NCBI GenBank assembly: GCA_008692225.1
Contig: VICG01000012.1
Span: 806,001-870,000 of the forward strand
Source: Monilinia fructicola
Taxonomy: Eukaryota; Ascomycota; Leotiomycetes; Helotiales; Sclerotiniaceae
DNA: 64,000 nt
Direction: 5' to 3'
Positions 49,113 to 59,200 of the stretch are shown one piece after another (the first letter of the stretch is position 1; each line of letters opens with the position of its first letter). Below the pieces are notes generated by a model. The model had not been told where the DNA came from. It made no database searches and saw nothing but the letters and a program-made list of their open reading frames with translations. The position numbers were made by a program, and so were the translations under genes.

Positions 49113-52100
49113 ATGATTTTACATTTTCTCATCCCAATATACGTCTTTGGTGTGACTGCTCTTGCAGCCCCTCAAAACTCCGCTATCTCTACACCTGAAC
49201 CAACCGTCACCGTCTATCTTCCATGCCCAGGTCCCATCGACAGCACAACTCTTGAACCATCCGCCGAACTCAACATCTCCCCATATCCAACTTTAGTCAA
49301 AGGCACCAGATACAATCTCTACAGATACGATCTATCCAAACACAAATACCTACATCTCACCATCCATCAGTTCGATCTCCGCATCTCCATCTCTACAATC
49401 TTCAAGCTCATACCCAGATGGCATATTCTCCACCTCCCAATTATCAAAGGCAACTGCAACGTTTGATCCCGCTTCCGCAACATCTAACCATGCTTTCTCC
49501 TTCATGGTAATCGATGGCACAACTAGCTGGTTGAATGGTCAAACTCCTAGTGATCCAACTCAATCTTTTGCTGTCATTACGAGTGCTATTACGGTTGTTC
49601 CTCTTTCGACTCCAGCACCACCTCCTCCTACTTCGTCGGTATCTATTAGTGAGGATGTGGTTTTTGTCGACTGTTTTGGTAGTCCCTCTTTCTACTCCAC
49701 CGACATCATCACCTTCATCTCCTGCTGCATCAATATCTAGCAGCGAGGAAGTGGTTTTGTCGACTGTTGTGGTAGTCCCTCTGCCAATAGATTCTTCTCA
49801 TGCTTCATCTGCTACAGAAAGTAACGAACCTGTGGCTATATCGACATCTGTGAACACTGCTCCAAATACAAGTCTTGATTCCGCTTCGTCTACTACTACC
49901 ACCACCACAGGAATAACTTCAAATTTATCTGGATCTTCAGCATCATCTGCCATAATATTCAAAAGTCTCATCATCTGCATCCAGTTCCACATCATCGAAT
50001 AGTGTCAGTGAGCCATTATCTGGGTCTATTACTAGCAGCATCTTAAGTTCTTCTTTGGGAGCTGGTAGCTCTTCTACAATCAGAGATTCCAGTTCAAGTG
50101 TATCTTTTTGCTTCAAGCCCGACGATATCCAAACCAGCATCAACCAAATCTACATATCAACTCGTTTCTAGCAGTGAACCTGAGCCACCATCTACATCCG
50201 GATCCAGATCATCAACTGGTGTCAGCGGGATATTGTTTGTTTCTCTCACGACCAGCGTCTCAATTTCTTCTACAGCTAGTAACTCTTCTGAAACTGGAAA
50301 TCCTAATGCAAGCGTACCGTTTGTTCCGATCCTGACCGTATCAAAGCTGGCATCAGCCAATTCTACAAATTCACTCGTTTCTAGCAGCGGACCTACGTTA
50401 TCATCTACATCTGCTGCCAGCTTATCAACCGGTATTGGTGGAACATCCTCTGGGTCTATCACCAACAGTGTCTCTAGTTCTAGTTTTTTGAGAACTAGTA
50501 ATTTTTTCTGCCACTAGGAATTTTAGCTCAAGTTTACCTTCTAATTTGAGCCTACAGTCTGCTTCAAGCTCGACTATATCCAAATCAGAAACTGTCAATT
50601 CTAAAAGTTCGCTTGTTTCAAGTGTTGTCACCTCCAAACCAACTTCAGGGCAGTGGACCTATCATCATAACGATAAAAACAACAGTGGGAATTCTTCTGT
50701 CATCCTCAACTCCTACTCATAATCCATCGGTAACAAATAGTCGTACGTCCCTAGGTATTGCAACCACAACAGGCAAAGTATATATACCTTTGCTCCTGGA
50801 GGATGGAATGCATCGTTGTCATCCAAATCGGAATCTTCTTTCAATATCTATACATCCTTCACCCTGGGAACCTTGACCACTTTGATAGCTGCTGGAGGGT
50901 TTAAAGCCGATCACTCTGCGACACTTGTTCCCGCCAATTTATCGTCTTCGACATCGTCATTTTCTAGCCAGACTTCAATCCTCAGTTCTATACCATCGTC
51001 CAATATTACTTCAATGCCTAGTACGGTTTCTCTGTCTGATGATATGTCAGTCCACAGTTCGACCTCATCTTCCAACATTACTTCGATGACTAGCATGGCT
51101 CATATGTCTGATGCAACTCTAACAAGTAAATTGATTCAATCAGTTCACGCTACTTCAATTTCAAATTCGATTTTGTTGTCCAATACTACATCATCGTCAC
51201 CTTCTACACCACTATCTACCGCCAGCCCAATTTCTAGCTTTATATCGATGACTATATAGGATCGAGCTCTGCTCGCTCCTCTAATTCAACATCTGCTGTA
51301 TCTAAATCTACTGGTACTAGTAGTATAGTAGCCTCAGCCACGCCATCAGATTGTGGAGAACGTGGAGATTTTGTGTTGACTGTAAGTTATCTTTTACCGT
51401 TATTAATTGCTAGGGTTGTGTAGGATGCATATTTTTAATGTCTGAGTTTGGGTTTGGCTTTGTGATAATGAGCATTTCTTCAACATATAGTAACTAACAA
51501 AACCTTCAACAGTTTGATGACGTACCGCCATTATCTGTCTCTAATGCTAGCGATACCGACGTTCAACCAGAACCATTATTCAATCCGTACCACCAATTCC
51601 TCTTTTCAGACGGCTTTACCGTGGTTCCTCCGCCAAAACGTTTGCCATTCCTCCCTTCCTCTTCGCCATTACTTCTTGAGTTCATACCAAACTTCACTGC
51701 CAACCTATCAAACAAACAAACAGGACCAAATGCAGCGGATCATGGATTCTCTGGTCAAATAGGAAGCGGTGACGAAGGTCTCACTGGTTGTTTTCAATTT
51801 CAACCTTTATGGAGCATCTCTCGGTTGTGATTCAATCGGCCCTGCATGCGATTTTTACATTTACTGGATACAGTTATGATGTCGCTTCTAAAGTGACTTC
51901 TCAGATTACTCAGCAGGTTGTTAATGTTCCAGCTTGTCCTGAACTTTCCAAGTGTACATTGACTCGCGTCGATTTGGATTCTAGCTTCCAGGATTTGACT
52001 TACTTCTACTTAAATGTAACCGTTGCCGGGAAGCCAAAACTTTGGTGGATGGATGATCTTCGCTTGGGTTGGTTTGATAATACTTGTACTACGGGTCTTT

Positions 52101-52126
52101 GTCGTCAATCTGCTCATTTGCATTGA
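49113..52126 (+). CDS. Ser/Thr-rich secreted cell-wall protein with conserved C-terminal domain, frame interrupted
   Basis: A signal peptide is visible (MILHFLIPIYVFGVTALA, cleavage near AAP). A long Ser/Thr/Pro mucin-like stalk follows (about 650 residues), then an intron at 51382-51512 (GTAAGT, branch CTAAC, CAACAG). The C-terminal domain begins CGERGDFVLT-FDDVPP and contains NPYHQFLFSDGF, ASLGCDS, CTLTRVDLDSSFQDLTYF and KLWWMDDLRLGWFDNTC..GLCR. That end domain recurs in many secreted fungal proteins (an uncharacterised DUF-type family); disulfides are likely. At least ten frame breaks are needed: 49306, 49661, ~49958, 50105, 50502, 50648, ~50778, ~51253, 51798 and 51852, nearly all consistent with one extra base in a run or an extra TA. 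Between them the protein is coherent. No GPI signal was seen; the protein ends ..QSAHLH. Confidence 0.75.
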
Positions 52127-52465
52127 GTTGAGCCCTGGTGGCATCTTCCATGTCTGGGCGGGTAGCTATCAAGAGTAGTTGCCTGGTTTTAGTGTAAGTT
52201 AGAGAGCGGAGAATTGAAATGGATGATAGCAGTCATTTTATCTTGACATCTTCTCTCGTTTAACATTTTCAGGGGAAATTCATTCGTCGGATTTTAGATA
52301 GATTCAAGAGACAATCCAAATTTTTATTGATTCCCTCCGGATAAAGCAAGTGACAAAAATTATTCACATTCTGTTGTTCCTCGTACACATCCATACTAAC
52401 TTGTGAACATCCATCCTAACAAATTGTACTAATAGTTTAGCGCTCACAAACTAGTCTTCCCGCTC

Positions 52466-53372
52466 ATGACAGGTGTCATGAGCCAAACAGAGCCCTTTTC
52501 ACGTCATGGGGATCAAAATTTTCACATCTCACATCCCGATATTCTCACCCTTCACGCAGAGATGAAAATCATCGAAACTCCCTCAACATACGATCGTCTC
52601 GGCCATCTCTCAATCTTTGAGCAACCAATACTCTACATCTTTCTCGCCAAGGAGGGAAACGCAGGTTGTAGTTACGACGTCCGAGCATCGGCCGGTCATG
52701 TTTTTCTCTTCTCACACTTTGTGTCTCTGGGATATTTTGTGGGGGGTGGTGTTGGGGGTGGTGTTGGGGGTGGTGTTGGGGATGGTGTGGGGGTGGTGTT
52801 GGGGGTGGTGGGGGAGGAGGAGAGGGTGAGGGTGAGGGTGTTTTTGAGGAGGGTTTTTGAGGCGTGGGTGGGAGGGGGGAGAGGAGAGTGTGAGGGAGAG
52901 GGAGAGGGAGAAGGAGGAGAGGGAGGAGGAGAAGGAGGAGAAGGAGGAGGAGGAGGAGGAGGAGGAGAAGGAGAGGGAGAGAGAGAGGGAGAGGGAGAGG
53001 AATGAGGAGATAACGAGGATGGTACTAAAGACTAGTGAGATAGGGAAGCAGAGGAGGGAGAAGGAGAGGGAGAGGGAGGATTTGAGGGCGAGGGTATTTT
53101 TGAGGAGGGCTTTTGAGGCGTGGGTGGGAGGCGGGAGGGAGAGGGTGAGGGAGAGGGAGAGGGAGAAGAAGAGGAATGAGGAGATTACGAGGATATTATT
53201 GAAGGCTAGTGAGATACGGAAGCAGAGGAGGGAGAAGGAGAGGCAGAGGGAGAGGGAGGAATTGAGGGTGAGGAAGGAGAAGGAAGCTGCGAAGAAGTCC
53301 TTTGAGGCGTGGGGTGGAGGGAGAGGAAATGTAAGAAGGGCGTTGCAGGGGAAGATAGCGAAGATGGGGTGA
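52466..53372 (+). CDS. Repetitive charged coiled-coil reading frame
   Basis: The first part (52466-52740) starts MTGVMSQTEPFSRHGDQ and looks unlike repeat translation, but matches no family I know. Then a GGTGTTGGGGGT minisatellite gives a Gly/Val run. From about 52845 two diverged tandem units of ~245 bp follow, each with FLRR-x-FEAWVGGGR, a long Glu/Arg coiled coil, and NEEITR-hh-LK-x-SEI-x-KQRREKE. A third partial unit gives KKSFEAWGGGRG. The two units are in different frames because of a G6 run at 52874-52879. The end is at 53372. Unit-level similarity at protein level suggests a real repeat protein; a purine-rich repeat without coding function is the alternative. Confidence 0.35.
52739..52812. 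repeat. GGTGTTGGGGGT minisatellite
   Basis: About six imperfect 12-bp units, strongly G-rich on the plus strand. Four closely spaced G5 tracts could form a G-quadruplex. Purine-only sequence continues to about 53000. Confidence 0.85.
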
Positions 53373-53399
53373 GGCGAGGTGGGTTAGGTTATGGGTTAT

Positions 53400-56200
53400 G
53401 ATTGGGTGGAGAAGGGGGCGCGAGGAGGAAGGACCAAGAACCCCCCAGAGCTACAATGATGGCAATGTTCCATCATTCCACGGAGTCCCTTCCCCTCCTG
53501 AGATGACGCATACTCTACGCATCTAGCAGAACGGGCTTCCAAGCGTCCACATGGGAGAATGGCTTTGGAATACTATATTAATTGGTGCTGCTCTCTCCCC
53601 TCGGTTTTAATCTGTTTGGTGGTCCAACGGTCGTTGGTCTGGGGCGGGAAGATGGGAGGACCGGAAGATGACAGAGGATTGGTTGGAGAAGGGGTGAACG
53701 GTCCATGACAGATCATGCTGCTGCTGGGGCGTATCTTGCTGGATTCAGAGCGGATAGACAACAAGATCAAGGTGGCCGTGACGGAATGGGAGCAAGATCC
53801 AGAGTATCTTTAGTTCTATAGATAACTTCAGGTGTTTGAAAGTTTTATGCGATTTGATCATGAGTCGAACTGCTGGTGGTCTGGGTGATCTTCCCCAGAT
53901 CTATGGAGTCTGATTCGATCTTTCTTATCATCCCAAGTATATCATCTCTCGAAAGCCTTTCTCTTCAGATGTGCGAGCCTTGGATTGATATAGATTTAGA
54001 TTCGTTGGTGGAAATACTGACTTTGTTCGTCAGAAGCCGAAAGTTCCAAGTCGGCTTCATCGTTTGAGTTTGTGGAGACCGGATGTATCAATCAATAGAG
54101 ATATAAGTGATCCGCAGCCCTCTGGGCAGTTTTGATCAGGATATTATATGAGATGTTCGCAGTACAAATTGTTCATCATTCCCACAACTGGAAGCAAAGG
54201 GATGTTGGGATGTTGGGATGATGAGTCATGTGATCGGTAACCTTACGACTATGTCCTCAACGCAGATCAACTTTCGCCTTTCCACAACTTCCTGAATGAC
54301 AATTGCCCAGCTTGATACTTCTTCAATACTTCCTGCGGTATGACCAACGGACTATGTCATTTGTTGGATATCTTGCCTCATCACGAGACCAATGCTTTTT
54401 GGCTTAGCTTTGAATCAGCCATTGTGTTTCACGAGCCCGGTCGCGCTTCAACTTCTTCATGCTTCTCCTCATCACATCCGCAGGCAACAACCACATTTTC
54501 AAAAATTATACTTGCCATTGTCAATCGCAAATCATACGATGGTAGATGGTCATACATCACATAATCGGCAGCTGAAATCCTCAGGCGCCTATCTTCGGAT
54601 ATTTATCCAGAAAGTGCCTTTCCAGACTCCTCGCTGTGACGTTGACTGCATTCTCACACCGAGATACTTCGAATCGATTGGTTCCATTGAGGTGTAGCTC
54701 ACATGATGACATTATGCCAAAAGCACACTGCCCATCGCTTGCATGCACTCCCGACATTCATAGGTCGAGGGATTGTAGGATTGCGAACGGTCAACCGCGC
54801 AGCTTACCGAGTAGGGGCTGTGAATGACGTCGGTATCTTCATCGAGGCTCGATACTTGAATTTTCCTCGTCGAAGCCGCGGATAACGTTGCATTATTGAA
54901 GATCTTCAATGCCAGACAAGGCTGTCGTGGAGGTGGTGCTTGGAGGCTGGAACCCGCCAACCTTCCATGTTTAGATCATGGGTGTTGCTGGGCTTGATAC
55001 TGCGCAAAACGAGTTTTATATTGGGAAATTATTATCTCATACTCAAACCCTCTATCGATTTAACGTTTTTTATCAATTAGCCTTAATTTAAAATAAAATC
55101 TATAATATATATATTCTACCATTTAGAGCTTGGGGAAGGTTAATCTCCTAGAGGGTTTGTAGAAATTTAAGCGTTTTTTTATTAAAAATCTTAAGTGTTT
55201 AGTAAGAGGATTCTAATAATATAATACTACCCTTTAATAATAACTTATTAAAAAATAATTATACTTTTTAAACCCTTTTCTTTATAGTAGTTATTAAATC
55301 TATATGATATTCTTAAATTATATAATTAATATAAAATCTTATTATTCATTTTATATTTTCGAATATTATAGGTTTTATATTTTAATTTTAATTATAATAA
55401 TTCTTATATTCTTTAATTAACTTTTAATTTGTTTTTTTTCCAAAACCTCCTATTTAAACTAAATATTCTATAAGTGTACTTATTATATTAATAATATTAT
55501 AAATAGATTAAATAAAAATGCTTTTTAGAAATCTAAAAAGAAATACTAGGAAATGTTAGGAGCCCTAGAGATGCTAGAAAAAGCTAAAACAAACTAGAAA
55601 AGATAGAAAATTGCTAAAAGAGGATTAAATATAATAGCCTATTTTCGCATGATCCTCTAGAATGCTAGCATACGATACATTCGCTTAATAGAGATCTTAA
55701 CCAACTAAATCATTAGACTTCTTGGAATATTAAGGAGTATCTTTACTTATTTCACAAACTAAAACTTTATATATATGAAATATATCAGAAAAATACATAT
55801 ATATAAACTTTAAGTGATTCTTAATTATATACTCTTTTTTGAAAGTTACGTAATCTATAAATTTAGATAAAACTGCTTTTTAAAATATAAGTATCTATAT
55901 AAGCTATTTCAGCCCGAAATGTTCAGCCAGGTTGAATCAATCATGGTATGCTAGCATTCTAGGGGATTATATTTCGTCATCATGAAAGAGTAGATTATAG
56001 GCTTTGCGGTTTGTCTCCTGTGGCTATTTATATGAATGGCTACGTTTCATCTACAATTTCATTTTATCTCTCGTTCTCATCACTCTTGGCTATTGTATCT
56101 TGTAAATTGATCTTTCTCTAGCTCTTCAAGAGCTTCACCTGCCCTTTTAATCGCGTACACAATATTCTGTTGGCAAGGCTGCAACAGTCCGTATAGACTC
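53400..56200. other. No supported gene; AT-rich remnant at 55000-55660
   Basis: 53400-54960 has ordinary composition but only short, inconsistent frames. 55000-55660 is very AT-rich and lacks open frames, like the other RIP-type islands. A 20-bp inverted repeat pair follows (listed separately). The last ~200 bp before 56207 look like promoter and 5' UTR of the STAND gene. Confidence 0.5.
55654..55965. repeat. Short inverted-repeat element, possible MITE
   Basis: CCTCTAGAATGCTAGCATAC at 55654-55673 is repeated in inverted orientation at 55946-55965 with one mismatch. They enclose ~272 bp of AT-rich DNA without coding potential. The size and structure fit a miniature inverted-repeat transposable element. 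No clear target duplication is seen outside the ends, so this stays tentative. Confidence 0.5.
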
Positions 56201-56206
56201 ATCACA

Positions 56207-59200
56207 ATGCGTTTTTCAGACGCTGGAACGAAGTTGATTGGTCCTGAGGAATTGGCCATTATTGGGTTGATGGAAGCAATCTTTCAGCTTGCCGATAGTG
56301 GTACTATCTTCATCAATAGACTCAACAAGTTGCGATCGAGAACATCAGTTCCGGGTGTCTTTTTGAGCCTGAGTAAACCCAAGCCCACTCGAAGTTAAAT
56401 GGTCTATAGCTAACAGGAAACATAGATACCCTTATGCCAGTGAAAGAAAAGGTTAGCTGGCTTGTAGGCATAATCAAACAGCATGTAAGACTGTTCCAAA
56501 AGCCGTATCATAATCAATGCCTTTGTTGTATACTAACTACCGTAGGTCGAAAAAGGAGCAATACAACATGCCAATGCAGAGAGTCGGCAGTCGGTCTCGA
56601 GTATCATCAAGATCTGTACCTTTCAATTGAATTACTTGAGCAATCGGATATTCGTGGCCACAGGATCACCTATATCTCAGAGAACTGCATTCATATCACT
56701 GTTTGGTAAGAAGAAAGATATTTTGGAGCGCGTCAACTTCATCGATATCCAAGCAAAAGATTTGACTTGCCTACTGGGCTATCTCAACAACGTTCGCCCA
56801 ACTCCTGGGCCTGGACCATCAATCTCAAATCCACCAACTAGCTTGGTGCCCAGGGTTCCATGCAATGACTTTGTGGGAAGAGATAAGATGTTGGAAGTGT
56901 TACAGAGGAAGATGAACACGACGGGCCAGGTAGCGCTAGATGGCCCTCCTGGAATTGGGTAAGAGAACGTCTCTTATTTTCCTAGGAATTGTCTGACATA
57001 AGGTGTAGGAAGTCGGAGATTTGTCTTCAATATGCGCGGAAACTCCAAGACAAAGCTTTGATGAAATGGATTTTTTGGATCGATGGCAAAGACCCAACTG
57101 GTTCTTTTGCAACCATTGCCAGATATCTCGGTCTTGATCTTTCGAACCAAGAGAGCCCTGCCAGCGTAGTGCTCCAATGGATTACCAAGTCCAATGATGA
57201 GTCACTCATAATTGTAGATGATGTAGATGATGTGGATTCAACGGAACAGTCATATTATACTTCAGAAAGGCTCATAGAGGCACTTAATGAGTCGCCTGGT
57301 GAGGCTTCCAAGCGAAATGATTCAATACCTAAAGCCAAATCCCTTCCTCCATTACCATTCAAAAGCACTTGCTCACTAGGAAAAATCGAAGTTCCAAACC
57401 AAAATCGCCGCGGAAACCTCTTGATTTCATCGAAAGCGCTCATCGCACAAAACAAAACTATGGAGAAAAGAAACTTAGCTGTGGAAAGGGTACCTTCCTT
57501 GAATACTCTAGAAGCAACGAAGCTTTTAAAAGAGTTGATCCCAAAATCATTACTCTCTTTTGAAAGTGACTACGATGATATAAGAAGATTGGTTGGTCCT
57601 TTGCCTGGACCTCTTAAGCATGCAGCGAGTAAGTGCTTGGGGAGTACTCAAATAATTGAAATGTCTAACTTTTTATCATAGAGTATATTGAAGACACAGG
57701 CATAACTACCGCACAATACCTCTCTGCTTTCAAAAAGCAGCATATGATTGAAGAGAAGAGTTATCACACACCGACTAGCTCTGACGATGACGTCCAAATT
57801 GCAGCCATGCGAATCTCGAAAACATTTTCCACCAATGAAATGTTCATATCACTCCTGGAGATTTTATATAGCGCAAATGTTGGAAATGATAGAATCATTA
57901 AGTCTATCGAAACCCAACTCCTGGAGTATTCTTCTGACCTAGAGCGTATCTGGTCTAAGCGGGCAGTTCAAGGGAATGAGCTTGAGAACACATTACCTGC
58001 TTTCATAAGAGAGCATCACAAAAGGCTATCATGCTTACTGGTTCCGAGGGATTCCGTCGAACAGACGGATTATTTCTCATTTGCCCCTCGTCGACTCTCC
58101 CCAATCAATCAGTCAAAGGCAGGTGTCTCTCGAAGATCTTCATTTACATTAAGAGGAATCTCCGACAGGATCTCAAGGCAAAACAGTATTACCGAAGAAC
58201 AGAAGCAGATGGTCACTTCCAGAATAACTTTGACCAATAATGTTCGTGATGAAACAATAGATGAATCCAAAAATCTCGAACAATTCTATTTCGATGAAAG
58301 GGCATTCAGTCGATTTCTGATCAATGTACTTCACGATCTGAATACCCTCAATCAATTAGAAAAAAAATCGCCTCTCTTTTGTCAAGCTGAACATATATCG
58401 AAATTAGTGCCACTAGCAACCAAGGCGTGGACTTCATCTCATCAAACCGTCACTGTTACATACAATGTGGAGTGGGAACTCCCTCAAGTCTTGGATCGCG
58501 ATTTTTCGCTCGATCAATCTTTATCCAATATTGTTGCAATTAGTGGAAAGGCTGACCTCGCAGAGGCTGTCACTTGCGGAGAATACATTTCAAAGTTTTG
58601 GAAACATGGCACTCAGCTGCTAGATGCCTTGAGCGGCGCTGAATGCCAATGGGGTCGAAACGAGATGAGTACGTGTATCTCTTTATATCTTCAGAAGACA
58701 CTAACAAGAATTCTGACTTCTTGTAGCATCAGCGAATGGTGGCATTAAACTTCAAATCTTGGAGACAAAACCTCGGCTTGAGGCCGAAGTCGACGATGGC
58801 ATTGAAGTTAATACATCCAGAACTAGATCTCCAGTCTACCGGTCACATACCCTTAAAGTGGTTGTCGAAGGTTCAGAAGAAGTTCAATCGGATATCGCTC
58901 AAACGCTAGCGTGGCTGGCAGCAGCCATTAGAGACTCAAACTTCGCAAAGCTACATGAGTCTCGAGCGTCTATGGATTATTACCTCCTTGATGGGACTTT
59001 GAACTGTACGATTAAGTCTCTCCCACTTACGCCTCTGGTTAAGTTCTCCATAGACAGCTCTTGCTGGCATTCTCTTTTTACTAAAAGCGTTGTGGCTATT
59101 GACTATCCACCAGCCAAGCCTAGAGGGTCTGGCCAGGGACTTAGTATCGCAGTTGAGCTTTTAATGAGTTTAGCAAGAACAACAATTATTACAGAACTCT

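Noticed and set aside
49113..52126. Programmed ribosomal frameshifting in the cell-wall gene
   Set aside because: About ten shifts at ordinary runs without slippery heptamers or a shared pattern; sequence error or decay is simpler.
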